Assembly (NCBI GenBank): GCA_018398765.1
Contig: JAHBMJ010000507.1
Location: 1-45,862, forward strand
Source: Chromera velia
Lineage: Eukaryota > Sar > Chromeraceae
Reading direction: 5' to 3'
DNA length: 45,862 nucleotides
This document shows, in pieces, positions 23,760-35,545 of the stretch. The notes under the pieces are model-generated. The model saw only the letters and a list, made by a program, of their open reading frames with translations. It ran no database searches and was not told the DNA's origin. Positions within the stretch are counted from its first letter, which is position 1. Each line of letters starts with the position of its first letter. The position numbers were made by a program, and so were the translations under genes.

Positions 23760-24542
23760 TTGTGTTGTGTGATTGATGGATGGATGCATGCAGCGATTCT
23801 CTACCGTCCATCTCGGTGGCCTTTCCTTTCCGGGACCTTCCTGGAAATCGACTTCCAGTTCCCGAAGGGGGACTTGAAGGGCCAAGAGAAAAACAGCGAG
23901 AGAGAGTGTCAGCTTTCGGAGGCAGCTAAACCAAACTGCGGGGGTGATTGCAGTGCCGAGACAGAGCTGAAAACAAAAACTGGAACGCACCTTCTTGAAA
24001 GCGCTTCGACACGGAGAAATTCTTCACTTGAGAAAATGGACAAAGACAAAGCCAAAGACCTGGCAGCCTATACGTCGGAATTTGGCAATCATGGTCGCAA
24101 GGGGACTCCATCAGTCGATGGCAGTCACTGTGGTGAGTGTGGGGGCTGCGGGTCGGCACCCTCTGCGGCAGTTTCATCTCAGGGGTGTCCTTCTGTCGGT
24201 CAAGGGAAGTCGACTATATCGGCAACAACAGAGTTTTTTGAAGGTCGCAATTCATTCCGACTCACGCGTGATCTCTTTCCGTCCTCCGACGTGTTTGTGA
24301 AGATCGAAGACCCCGGTGTGAACAGAATCTGGAAACAAAACAGCCCTGGTGTAAAAGTTCTAGTGAGGCACAGCAGGGAGAATCCGGAGAGGGAAGGAGA
24401 AGCAGAGGCGGTGTTCGTGGGAGGGGAGCCATTTTTTGAGTTCAGAGATCGGCTCGGCATCAAATTAGCAGCGGCGGGAGGAGCCCTATCAGGTTTTTCT
24501 CTGCTGAAAATTCTTCTTATGATGGCTCGAAACGCTAGATGA
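23760..24542 (+). CDS. Unknown protein with C-terminal hydrophobic segment
   Basis: An open frame to TAG of up to 260 codons; the start is uncertain. It could begin at the internal ATG near 23784, or the frame could be entered by splicing at the GCATGCAG|C acceptor at 23792. The body is hydrophilic with a Cys/Gly cluster (CGECGGCG) and a conserved-looking C-terminal half (LFPSSDVFVKIEDPGVNRIW, then PFFEFRDRLGIKLAAAGGAL). The last 25 residues are hydrophobic and end MMARNAR, consistent with a tail-anchored membrane protein. A polyadenylation-like AATAAAGTTAAAA follows at about 24569. The family is not recognised. Composition and the tidy 3' end make it more likely real than the surrounding frames. 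Confidence 0.5.
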   Translation: MCCVIDGWMHAAILYRPSRWPFLSGTFLEIDFQFPKGDLKGQEKNSERECQLSEAAKPNCGGDCSAETELKTKTGTHLLESASTRRNSSLEKMDKDKAKDLAAYTSEFGNHGRKGTPSVDGSHCGECGGCGSAPSAAVSSQGCPSVGQGKSTISATTEFFEGRNSFRLTRDLFPSSDVFVKIEDPGVNRIWKQNSPGVKVLVRHSRENPEREGEAEAVFVGGEPFFEFRDRLGIKLAAAGGALSGFSLLKILLMMARNAR

Positions 24543-24559
24543 TTTCACCTGCATGCATG

Positions 24560-25850
24560 AGTTTCACAATAAAGTTAAAACATAATTTAAGGCGGGGGGC
24601 ATATTGTATTCGGGCTCGTTTCTATAGCTTTCTGGTCCTTGAAGTTGGTCCTTCGGTTCAAGCTAGTTGCTGCTAGTACACATCCCGAGCGTGGGCTTAT
24701 GGATCTGGAGGCCTGCATGACGTTCTCTCTGTGACAACCTGAGTTATAGGACTAGTTATAGGAGAGATTGAGCTAGATATAAAAAAATTGAGCAAGACTA
24801 AGCGAAACCGCATTATTCTAAACCACTATCTAGCAATGGGCCGCGGCCCACACTATCAATCGGATTTTTTGAAGCATAAATCCTATCATATCGATCGATC
24901 TTATTTAAAAAACGTTGAAAATTATTGTAAAAATTTAAAATTAATATTCATAAACTTCTCAATAAACTTTTATGAACACACAAAAACAATCAATTATTGT
25001 CAATTTGTTGACCTAAGGCTAAAAGCTAACTTGAAACACTCTGGCCACCACTAGCTCTGATACTACTACTAGGATAGGGGTCTAGAATTGTTATCACAAC
25101 ACCCTATGAAGGGGCGTTGTCGGCTTTGCGTCTATATAGCGCCTCGGGGGGGGGGCGTCGGCCTCCGGCCGATGGCTATATACAACGTCCCTGCAGGGGT
25201 GTAGCATGTTGTAAGTAGGCGTTAGGAGAGCGCTTTCCACGGCAATGGACGGGCGTTCAAAAGCTGTTTCATTCAGACATGTATACCAATAAAGACCTTC
25301 TTCTATCTTCTTTCACAACAGATAAGAATGAATGAATCATGTTTAATTTTGATTTAACAACTAGATTTTGATATATTAAAGGGTGTGGGCTGATACATAT
25401 TCGTGAGTTTAGCTCAATTTTTTGTCAATGAAGGATAATGAAGGGGTGTAGCCTGTCTAAGACCTAATACATATAACACAACGCCCTAGGGGCGTTGCCC
25501 CTTGGGCAAAACGCCTTTATATACAACGCTTTCAAGGCGTAGCCCCTCGGCACGTCTCTATATACTACGCCACCCCCCCCCCCCCATATCTAAACCCCTA
25601 TCTACTAGGCTATAACGTGTGTGCTGAGCACATACTAAGATTAAAAAAGAACAGTTTAATAACTGACATTACATTTCTTTTGTCAGCCTTTTGGAATTGT
25701 ATGCTAAAAAAACATGAAACCACCAAGAAAGGCGTTCGATCGTCATCTGATCCCATCGCTTTCAAACAAGTGGCTTCTAGAATTGATACTCTTGATCATT
25801 CGTACATACTTCCTCCCTAGCTTCCTCCTTCTCGACAGGTGTGACTGAGG
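24560..25850. other. AT-rich island with GC-rich hairpin repeats
   Basis: Composition shifts sharply to AT-rich with short GC-rich clusters and no microsatellites, unlike the rest of the window. Four degenerate units of about 38 bp lie at 25111-25146, 25152-25190, 25489-25530 and 25535-25572. Each starts GGCGT(T/A/C)G, has a central GC palindrome such as TTGCCCCTTGGGCAA or CGGCCTCCGGCCG, and ends CTATATA(C)(A/T)ACGCC, so GGCGTTG can pair with CAACGCC. A poly-C run lies at about 25572-25585. Short frames here are not convincing genes. This may be an organelle-derived insert (mitochondrial-type GC clusters) or an unknown repeat family. Confidence 0.65.
24569..24574 (+). terminator. Possible polyadenylation signal AATAAA
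   Basis: AATAAA lies about 26 bp after the TAG of the plus-strand gene ending at 24542, just before the start of the AT-rich island. This is the canonical eukaryotic hexamer; its use in this organism is inferred. Confidence 0.35.
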
Positions 25851-26400
25851 TGTCCATGCTGCATTCTCCCACCCTCTCAGTGCCCGCGTACCCTACAGAG
25901 TTCATCTCTTGATCGCAGTGCCACTCACTGACTTCCTCTCCCCTTCTGTCGAGCACGCAACAGACATTGACTGCATTCAGTCAGCCAAACAGCCTGCCAG
26001 CCAGGCGCACGATCATTCACTTTCTCACTCCCGTCGGACGCGAAGTCCGTCCGCTTTCAGACCAATTAACGGGCAATGTCATATTATTAGTCGCAGTGTG
26101 CCTGCGTTTGCATTTCTTACGTTGAGTGCGGGGCCAAACATCCCATCGGGAACCGACGGACCGAAGCAAACGATGTTCAAAGAAGACCAACCGAGTAATC
26201 AAAGTCGGACACGGTGCACGCAATCGAAAGAAGACAACGTGAACGAGCCAACAGACGAAGAAACGGACTCAATTTTGCATGCACGTTACGAAAAAAACGA
26301 GCACACATCAAAGGGATTTAAGGGACTGATGGGTGTGACAACGACACAAAAAAGCGATTTGTCACGCTGGCATTCACCCTGTCGTGTTTCGACCAAGTCA
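25851..26400. other. Open but unsupported plus-strand frame
   Basis: A 301-codon plus-strand frame runs through 25909-26814, but it has no good start context and passes through (GACA)n at 26416-26450. It also overlaps minus-strand sequence with better splice signals. I see no domain in it and do not call a gene. Confidence 0.3.
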
Positions 26401-26415
26401 GCGAAAGAGAGAGAC

Positions 26416-26448
<33 letters not shown>

Positions 26449-26479
26449 AAGCAAAAGAGAAAGAAACCAACAGCCATCC

Positions 26480-26861
26480 CTCCATCAACAGAACGATGTC
26501 CGGGTTCGCCTGCACCTCACCATTCGTCTTTTTTCGTTTCCCATCCGGGGTGCATGGGAGGGACCTTTTATTTCTTTCCTTGTCCAGAGCCCCCGCGACA
26601 TTCTTCTCTACCTCCCTTCACGAGAGTTCCCCCAGCCCTGCCGGACAGACTTTCCGGGGCCCTCCTCCGTCTCTCGCTCTTAATTTTCTCCAGCTGTCCG
26701 GTGCCTTCCACCTCCACCAGAACACCTGGAGAAAATCAAGGAGTGGAAATGTTTCATGCAGCAGCCTTTCTTCGCAAAGACAGCGAGGCACTTGCAGGCA
26801 GGAGACAATTTTAGTCTGCTTGTGGAATCTGCCTGTGTGTGGGGGGGGGAGGGGGGGGGGN

Positions 26862-26892
<31 letters not shown>

Positions 26893-26947
26893 CTCACGGA
26901 AACTGATCAAAGAGAGGAAGGCCTCGGTCACCTGCCTGTCTGCTTTC
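26480..26947 (-). CDS. Partial exons of an unrecognised minus-strand gene
   Basis: Exon 26947-26898 (RKADRQVTEAFLSLISF) has a CAG acceptor and GTGAGT donor in phase 1. The next acceptor, CTTGATTTTCTCCAG, opens an exon at 26725 that also enters in phase 1 and reads RVLVEVEGTGQLEKIKSE... with protein-like composition. The intron between (26726-26897) contains the poly-G run with an N. Near 26622 the plausible reading shifts by one base: after GTLVKG the more protein-like frame becomes VEKNVAGALDKERNKRS... and continues to DIVLLMEGWL near 26470. That could be a sequencing indel in AAGGGAGG, an unseen intron, or a chance frame. No family is recognised. Further upstream exons (for example around 27060-27130) are possible but not placed. 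Confidence 0.35.
26841..26887. repeat. Long poly-G tract with one N
   Basis: About 47 nearly uninterrupted G residues, with an A at 26850 and an N at 26861, inside the 26726-26897 intron. It is a strong G-quadruplex candidate and its length is unreliable in the assembly. Confidence 0.95.
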
Positions 26948-27001
26948 CTGCGCATGTCCACACCTTTCCGTTCTGAGCATTCAGCTTGTCTCGACTTCGA
27001 G

Positions 27002-27037
<36 letters not shown>

Positions 27038-27602
27038 GCAGAGACACGTAATAAACATTGCTTGCAGCAGCATCGTCTTCGGCGGTGAGGAGCAAAAGCG
27101 GCGCAGCCACAATGCCAGTGCGTATGTAGTGCACACGTGTGTGAGAAAGCGTGTGTGGAAGAGACAAAGACAAAGATGCGAGTTGAAATGCTAAACGACA
27201 GAGGAGAAGAGTGGCGAGTCTGTTTCTTTGGTCGGTTTGAGAGAGTCCCTCCTGCTTGTTGCCCCTCCGTATTCTCTGCAGAATCGCCCCCTCTCTTCTC
27301 CCCCGACTCCTCTTTTCTTCTGGGTGTGTTCGTTCTCACAGCATGGAGGCGGAAACAGAGGCAGAATAGCGTAAAAGGGCACACAAAAAAAGTCCCCAAA
27401 TACTCAGGCAGCGAACAACGGGGAATGACCGAATCGGCAGCTTCACTCTCTCTCTCTCTTTCTGCCCAGCCCATGATCACCACGACAGCAAAGACAGGAC
27501 ACACAGAAGGCTAGGAATGAAGGAATGGAAAGAATGCATGTCTAAATCAAGGCTGGCAGAGAGAACCTCCCATCGACGGATGGATCGGGCAGAACTCACA
27601 CA

Positions 27603-27653
<51 letters not shown>

Positions 27654-27958
27654 GAAACTGGCGAAAGATTACAGGTGGAACGAGATGAAGAAAACGGAGT
27701 CGGATGCGACAATGGACGGACGGGAGAGAAGAAGCGATTTTTCTTCAGCAACAGCTCTTCACTTTTGATTTTGCTCCTTTTTTTCTTCATGTCTTTCTCT
27801 TTGTCGATTCCCTTCTTTTGACCATGTGTTCCGTCCATTCCTTTCCTTCTATACTTACACACTGCGTAGGGCCGATCTGACAAACGCAGTGGAGTTTTTA
27901 TTTACGGTAAGCACCAACATGCGGACGGAAATGCGCAACGCATATACACACACACACG

Positions 27959-28003
<45 letters not shown>

Positions 28004-28725
28004 ACTCACACAAACAGAGAGAGGGAGAGAGACAGACACACACGCAGAAAGAGGAAATGTGAAGGTCTAAAGGCCTAAGGGTCCATTCTGGCCAGAACGG
28101 GAGGTAGATGTGAATCGAAAAGACGCATCCGCACCCTTCAACCCACCCATCCGCCCCCGCAACGCAGCCTTTTTTCTCCCTCTGTTTCTCTTTGTCGGTA
28201 GTGCGGCGGTGACTGAAACATTCCGTCCTTCTCCTTCGCGTTCGCTTTTTCTCGCGCCCTTCTTTTCCTTCCGCGCCGACTGAAAGACACACGCCCCCCC
28301 CCCATCACATCCCAGCAACAGAACAGGACAGGGCACAGCCTTGCACTGTGCAATGCAGCGAAACAAGAAAGAAATGCAGAGAGAAAGGGCGTTCCCCCCA
28401 GGAGGCGACAAACGCTGCATGTCCCTTCGTGTCGCTGCCCTCCCTCCCTCCCTCCCTTTTTGATGCCCTCTTCCATCAGTCAGCCAGTCCGTGAAAATGC
28501 AAACAAAAATGGAAAAGTCACTGGCCAATCAACGCGTACAGGGACAAATGCAGGAAGAGAAACAGAGTAAGAGAGACAGGGAGAAGAATGGCACACGAAC
28601 GAAATGTGACTGCACTCACGAACACAAACAAAAGGGCAAAGACACACACACACACTCCCACCCTCCCTACCTCCATCCCGATGCATCATACACAGCAGTC
28701 ACAAAGAAAGAAAGAAAGAAACCAA
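26948..28725. other. Microsatellite-rich region without a confident gene
   Basis: It contains (CA)n at 27006-27037, (CA)n-(GA)n at 27597-27649 and (CA)n at 27948-28013, plus purine-rich tracts. A GTAAGTA donor-like site near 27858 on the minus strand, preceded by a short open frame (TVNKNSTAFVRSALRSV), may mark an exon. I could not link it to acceptors. It may hold upstream exons of the 26.5-26.9 kb gene and 3' flank of the ankyrin-like gene. Confidence 0.35.
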
Positions 28726-31711
28726 TCAGGTCCAATCATCATCACTCCCGCTCCTTCTCTGCACACTGCCTTTCGTCGGGCGAGAGGAAGGCGATGGCGG
28801 GGCTTCGGTGCTGCCCGGCAGAGAGCCAGACGCCATCCCGTCCCCTTGCGTCGGTTTTCTATCCGAATACCTTCCTCGAATTCTCCCCGCCTCCCCCCAC
28901 TCTCTTTCATCCTCTGCACCCGACAACAATTCCTCTTCCTCCTCATCATCGCTGCCTCTTAGGGAAGAGGAACTTCGAGACCCCTTTGGTGGTCTATGCC
29001 CCGGTTCCGAGTCACTCCAGTCAGAGTCTCCGTCTTCAGGGAGAGGATCTTGCACGGGCATCCACGCCCATGCTCCTGCTCTGTCCTTCAAAAACTGCAG
29101 TGTGTCAGACTGAGCCGGTGTGCGAGAGGCAGAGGCTGTGGTAGGAGCTGAAGAGACGGCGAGAGACTGCTTCGTCTCTCCATCAATGGCCTCCTCCTCC
29201 CGCCCTTCCCGAGCCCCCCGTTGTACTTCCTGTTCTCTCTCTCGCAAAGCCTGTTGAGACATGTCGGGACCGGATCCGAACAGGAACACAGGCTTACCCA
29301 TGGCGTTCAGAAGATGAAACATGTCCCACGCCCCGTCTTCTCTTGCTGCTGCCAGTGCCTGCTCGTACGTACAGATTTTTCCCTTCTCACGGAGGTAAAA
29401 GAAGACGTGGGGCTGCAGGATCAAAAGGAAGAGACAATTAAGACACCCGATCTGGAAGGCAGGCAGGCAGGCAGGCAGACGAACGGGATAGACAAACGGG
29501 ATAGACAAAACAGAAAAGCGAATGCGTATCCCATCCCTTTCTTCCCAAAGAAGTGTGCATGATGGGTTGACAAGACCATCCCACGTTTTTTCACCTTCAC
29601 TGCCTTCAGTCACCGACCAAACTAAGACCCCCAAATAGCCTCTGAAGAAAAACAAAAAATAAGCACATGCCCAAAGAAAAAGACATCCATGCCAAAGGAG
29701 GAAGAGGGAACCAAATGCATGCCATCTGAGGGGAACAAATCAAACGTCCATCGACGAAAGAAAAAAGACCCCCTCCCAGCTGGAGACTCTTCTCACCCCC
29801 TCCCTTCCTTCCTGACTGACTGACCGACCTGAGTGCCCCTGATGGACTCTAGGATTGCCTTCTCGTGTCGGACCCCCTTGTCAGTCAGCCACTCGACTAA
29901 GTGGAGGTGTCCCTTTCGGGAGGCAATGCACAGACAGACGTCCTGTAACTGCATGTGCTCGAAATTGCAGGACAGGCCACCCATCGAACTGCACGTTCAC
30001 AAAAAGAAAAAGAGGTGGAAAGAAAAGAGCATGAACGGCTCATTCCTGAAATACAAAGAGAAGAAAGAAACGAAAACAAAAGAGCGATGCGTCCCAACTT
30101 CCTCAACCGCCTCTCTATCCGACTGACTCTTCCTCTCATTTTCTCTCCTGCCCTCTCTGTATGTCTCTCTGTGTGCATGCCCTCACTTCGTCTGGACTCC
30201 TTGTTACCCTCACCCATTCCGCCCTCACTGAAGACCACTCGAGTGACTTTCTCCCGGACACTCAAAGCGCCTCCAGGAAAGAAAACATCAAATTCTCCTT
30301 ACTTGATTGGTTTTTTTCTTTCCACTTTTCTTTCTTTCCTTTTTTCTTTTCTTTTCTTTCTTTCTTCCTTCCTTCCTTTCTTTCGTCCTTCCTTCCTTCC
30401 GTTCTTTCTACTCTAACTGGCTGACGTCAGAGTAATTCTCTCCTGGACATGCATTCCCTCGCCTGGTTGGCCCAACCACTCCAAGAGCTCCACCTTGCCT
30501 GCAAACGCCGCGCCCGCAAGGAGACCCTTCGCCAGTTCCCATCTGCATAAATTCATGCACGCATTCAGACAGCAAGGGCACAAAAGGGCTCACAAACAGA
30601 CGGACTCTCACTCCTTCCCTCTCTCTCACACACACCCTCACACACAGAGGACTCAGACGCGCGCGGGCACACACGCAGAGGAGAGAGAGAGAGAGCCTCT
30701 GCCTGACCTTTTCAATCCGTTGGTATCATCCGGATGGTCTGGCGGTCTCACTTGAAGATAAGTGCGGAAGCTCTTGAGGGTCCATTGGACGTCCTTGGAG
30801 AAACCCAACAGCGCGGTCTGCAGGCAGGAGAGCGGGAGGGACGCAAGGAAGATAGACAGGGGGGGGAGGGGGAAGGAAGGAAGGAACAAATCAACAAACT
30901 CGAGGTGGATGCAATAACAAGACTTGAACAAAATGTGCCTTCCTTCCTTTTACCTTCCTGCGCTCTCTCGTGTATTGTCTCCCTCCTTCCTCTCCTCAAA
31001 GCGCTAACCGCATGAATTCTTTCAATTCTAAGGGGAGATCGAAATCAAAGCTGATCCCGAACAGCACTGGAAGGTCAGAGTGAGAACATCACATCACATT
31101 TCACAGTGTGCATAGATTCAATCGATAGATATTAATAGATGAGTCAAAGAGGACGGACATGGAATCCGAAAGCGTAGACCCGAAAGGGGCGCTCGATGTG
31201 CTCCTCAGGGGGATACCTGCACCATGCATGCCAACCATCCATTCAACCACTTAGTCAGTCTATCACGCGGTCAGTTGCTCACTCTCTTACTCAGAAACTC
31301 GCGCACGCAGTCGGTCCTGCAGACAGTCAGTCACTTAGGAACTCGCTCAGTGAGTCAATCAGAGAATGAATGAATCAGTCAATCAACCAGTGACCATTTC
31401 CGTCCCTCGTTCATGCTCTCACCCCAACTTTATCGACAGTCACAGATAGAAGCACAATCACCAAGCAAAATCACGGTGGAACAAGATGAAACTAACTCGT
31501 GACGAGAACTGAATGTTCTTCAGGAGGGAGGGGGGCAGGCAGGCAGGCAGGCAGGAAAGCAGATAGACAGCCAAGCCAAGCAGACAGACAGACACTCTCC
31601 TGATGCCTGCAGGCAGGCAGGTGAAATGCTCTTGAGAGATATCAGTCGATTCACCCATGCAGATATCTGGGCGGGCAGGCACACAGAGGGTTCTCTCTGT
31701 CTCTCTTCCGT

Positions 31712-31749
<38 letters not shown>

Positions 31750-34123
31750 CTTTTTCCCTCAGGATATTTCTCCTGGATCGCCGTCTGGAAGGATCTGCTT
31801 GGTATGTATTCTCTGCCCGAGTCGCCCTTCTGCAAACGTCAGGAGAGGAAAGAACAGCTGTGAACGCAAGGGAAGGAAAGTGCGATCAGGGAGGAAAAGA
31901 TTTGACTGATTGAACTTCTGTTGGTGAATTCTAAAAGCACGAAATGCAAGCACTACACGGAAGCAAACAGGCAGGCGCCCCTTCTCCCCCTTGTGACTTC
32001 CTCGATAGCGCTCCCCTCTTCAGAAATGACGTGACAGACAAAGCGTTTTTTGTATTCTTATGAGGGGAAACGACCGCGCGTGGAGGCCATCAGGCAGGCA
32101 GACTAATAGAGGGACACACCTAGAACCACATAGAGGGACGGACCGAGAAGGATGGGGGGTTCCGCACGTAGGACAGCAAGGTTTTTTTAATGTTAAAATA
32201 GTCGGGCGCCTTGTAGATTGCCAGAAGTCTGCAGTAACAGACAGAGCAATAGACAGACAGGTTGTTTGAAAGAACATCGAGATGGACGCGTACGTCGTCA
32301 GAGAGAAAGAGAAAGACCTCTCCGTGGGGAAGAGAGAAACCACTGCAGTTAGACGAGAAGATTTCGGTTGGGTTGACTCGAGTTGAGTGAGGCTTAGAGA
32401 GAAACAGACATGGTAGGAAAACAGGAATTGGACAAAGAAAAACACAAAAACGGAAAAACCACAAGACGCCATAATCAATCACCAACCTACTCACTGACCC
32501 AAAATGATTCCCATAAATAATGCCATCGTAAAGGGGCCCTCTGTAGAATTGCTGCGAAATTTTTGGAGAGGGAGAGGAAAGAGACAACACGATGAATTGT
32601 GTCGCAAGAAAGGATAGGAAGGAAGTCTTTCTCTCTCTCTCTCCCTCCAACAAGAAAGAGGGCAAAACACATGGATTCACGAGGGCATACACGAATGGAA
32701 CAAGGGATTTAAGATACAGTCCGTGCGTTCTTCCCTTCCCATGCGGTCTCCTCTCTTCCCTTTTTCAAAATGATTTCTCACTGCTGCATCCACAAAATCG
32801 GTCGCCTTCCCTCCCTCCCTCAACCCCTTTCTCTGGCCGGTGCGTGTGTGGGAGGGGAAAGAGAAAGGGCGATTGTGAGGGAGGAGACAACCCCTTTCTT
32901 AAGTAGTTCGGTTTGCTCACAGAAAGCGGAGGCGTGGCTTCATTCTTTCTTTCCTTCCTTCTTTCTCAGTCCGCCCGCTGTCTATTCTTCTTTTTTATCT
33001 ATGCACTAATCTAGAAGACTGACTGACAGTCTGAGAGAGTCCCTGCTCCCCGCTTTCACAGATTGCTTTGAGGGCGTCGATGAACCTCCTGTCCCCCTGC
33101 CGGCCTGCCTGGTAGAGCAGCCACCCAAGAAGGTTCGTGGCCTGCTTCAACGGGGTGCTGCACACACACACACATACACACACACACACACACGCACCCA
33201 TGTATGTATATATGTTTATGAATGTGAGAGAGAGAGAGAGAGTGAGAGAGAGAGAGAGATCCATGCATGCAAAGCTGCTCGAGGAAGTTCGTCATCTTCA
33301 TCAGAGAGGCGCTACGTGAAATGAGGTGTAAAGCCTTGAGGGCAGGCGGCCCCACTCCTCGCTGAATGAAGGCGATGGAGAGAACGAAGTGGAGTGGACA
33401 CATGAGATAGATGCATGGCCGGTCCGTCTCTTCCCTTGACAGAAAAGTCGGAGGCTGCCCACCTACCTGTCTGGATGTCTGCCGACTGTTGATCCGTTGA
33501 AAACTTGAATTTAGAGGAAGAAGAAAAAAACTCTCATAGACACAATCACAGTCTCAATACAAAAAAAATGAAGTCTGAATTCTTCTTTGACCGACCGACC
33601 CGTCCTGAGTGGGGAGATCCATTTTATCGATGAATCTGTTCAACTTCATCAGTGGGAGCATTCTCTCGAACTCCGTCACGTTCCCTGCCTCCATCAATCC
33701 TCTCAACAGACCCAACGCCCCGTACATCCACACCTGGGGCTGTCCAAGCTGGAAGAACACCCTCCTTCCGTCCTCAGCCTCATACGCAGAGTTCCCTTGC
33801 TGAGAAAACAAAAAAAGAAACGAGAAAAAGATGAGAAGATGGAAGAAGGCGTGCCCATCGGACTCGTCGTGCGGAAATTCCTGTCCCTATCTGCTCACAA
33901 CTCTCGCGCCTTTCCTGGCCTCGAAAAAAGATGAGACAAGGCAACACAAGAAAATTAAGGCAGTACAGCAGGGCAACCACTTGCAAATCTCTTGCTGATA
34001 ATCCATCTCTGTACAATTGCAGGGAAGCAGGCATTTCGCCCATCCCGCCCCCCTTCCCACCCCCCCAGATACACACTCAGAGACACAGGCACATACGTAC
34101 ACACACGCACACCACACACTCAC

Positions 34124-34157
<34 letters not shown>

Positions 34158-34200
34158 GCGCGCGCACACACACACACACACACAACACACACACACACAC

Positions 34201-34253
<53 letters not shown>

Positions 34254-35323
34254 GCACGCACGCACGCACGCACGCACGTGTACGCACTTCTCTCTCCCAC
34301 CTGTGCGGCATCAAGGAGACCCCACCCCTCTGCGGCCTTCTTCACATCGTCATCAGTCCCCTTCTTGCCGACAGTCTCGAAGAACGTGTAGCACTCTTTG
34401 AAGCACAGGTGGGGCCACCGGCTAGACGGGCCGTGTCTCCTATGGAGTCGCTGCTCCAACTGCAGATCGAGAAGGGACGAATATCGGGGGGGGGGGTTTC
34501 AAGTTGGACACTCTGACGCACGCACGCACACACATAGACACACAGGGCGGACACTGACACTCACATGCAGACAATCACACGCAGCACACGCACACACACG
34601 TACATGAACCCACACCCACACTCGTTATTTGATGCAGGCATGCACACAGAAAATCGAAGTTCAGAGCAACTGTGCCAAAACATACTGAAACGAGGAGAGA
34701 CACAAACAGGGAGAGTCTAGGTTGGTGGTCGCAAGACGTACCAGAGAGGGAAGACACAGAGACACACATGGTAGGCGACTTGGGTCAGACGGGTTGGGGG
34801 GGAAGAAGAAGGTAGGAAAGGCGTATATGAGAGAAGCAAGAGTCAGCGACCACAGGAAAATAACGCAGAAGAGGCCCGGAAGATGTATGGATGGCTTGTA
34901 ATACAACATACCTCTGGGGAAAAAGAAGGATGCGCCATTGCAAAAAGACGCACGAAGAAAATTATTTGAGAAGCTCCACACACCCTCACAGGCTGCGGGC
35001 AGGGGGCAGCGGGTGTCAGTGCCCCGTTTCTGCTTCTCAAACCTTGCTAATGAAGAAAAGGAACTCTTTGCGTTGCTTTTTCTTCACTTGTTCTGCTTCA
35101 GCTCACAAACTGGCTGTCGCGAATGAAGCAGAGGAAAAGAGTCAACAACGACTTTTGATCCCTAAAATTCTGATCGACACGTTCAGACGGGTTCTTCAAG
35201 TGGGTACGTCTTCGTCGAGTCGCACATGACATCAGGAGCAGACTGAAATTTGTTGTCCGGAACATCTTGCATGTGGGGCACGTACACAATCTCGAGTCTC
35301 CACCACGAACTCCGTGCGATCAT
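28726..35323 (-). CDS. Ankyrin-like solenoid protein with acidic Ser-rich C-terminal tail (about 13 exons)
   Basis: Exons, minus strand: 35323 to about 35208 (ATG in MIARSSWWRLEIVYV), 34459-34301, 33799-33600, 33157-33028, 32551-32499, 32228-32144, 31829-31750, 31216-31155, 31066-31009, 30817-30752, 30542 to an unresolved donor, at least one unresolved short exon, 29988-29829, and 29412-28726 ending TGA. Phases close from 34459 to 30542 and from 29988 to the stop. The exon 1 to 2 join and the 30.5-30.0 kb gap are unresolved. Exon 30817-30752 is a multiple of three; flanking phases favour one frame although another open frame looks more protein-like. Repeats of ankyrin type are visible: AAFAGKVELLEWLGQPG, and CIASRKGHLHLVEWLTDKG. 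Other exons are helical (WMYGALGLLRGLMEAGNVTE; NLLGWLLYQAGRQGDRRF). The last about 150 residues are disordered, with a DDEEEEE run. Role unknown; a protein-interaction scaffold is likely. Confidence 0.7.
30300..30412. repeat. T/C-rich (TTTC)n-(TTCC)n tract
   Basis: A polypyrimidine low-complexity tract on the plus strand, inside the ankyrin-like gene, where it would be purine-rich intron sequence. Confidence 0.8.
31527..31558. repeat. (GCAG)n tetranucleotide repeat
   Basis: Tandem GGCAGGCAGGCAG units in an intron of the ankyrin-like gene. A related run occurs at 29458-29480. Confidence 0.85.
34122..34280. repeat. Compound (TC)n-(CA)n-(CACG)n microsatellite
   Basis: (CT)n passes into (CA)n with two AACACAC interruptions and then (CACG)n. 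It sits just outside the 34301 donor in an intron of the ankyrin-like gene. Confidence 0.9.
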
Positions 35324-35545
35324 TCCTGCCGAGCTAGAGACTGCATGCGATTAATTCGATCTTGGACCTGCATGAACCAGCCCAATTCAATGCCACGTCA
35401 CTCAAGCAGAGGCTGCGAGAGAGCCATCACAGTTCTGCCTGGTTGGCAGGCTTCTTTGTCCTCCACTTGTTCAGTCCTCCAGCAGTCTACGTGTCCGCCT
35501 TTCTTTCCTGTCAGCTGCAATCGTTTGTTTCTAGTGCGTCAAAAA
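35324..35545. promoter_or_regulatory. Compact bidirectional promoter region
   Basis: The ATG of the ankyrin-like gene (35323, minus) and the ATG of the enoyl-CoA hydratase gene (35546, plus) are only about 222 bp apart and face away from each other. Both 5' leaders and core promoters should lie here unless there are unseen non-coding 5' exons. A GCATGC-containing word (CTGCATGCGATTAATTCGAT) lies at about 35340-35359. No TATA box is evident. Confidence 0.5.

Noticed and set aside
25909-26814. 301-codon plus-strand frame
   Set aside because: It runs through a (GACA)n repeat, lacks domain signals, and conflicts with better-supported minus-strand splice signals.
28067-28528. Minus-strand frames of about 110-150 codons at 28 kb
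   Set aside because: Compositional bias (Arg/Gly/Lys from purine-rich sequence), no splice signals and no domain.
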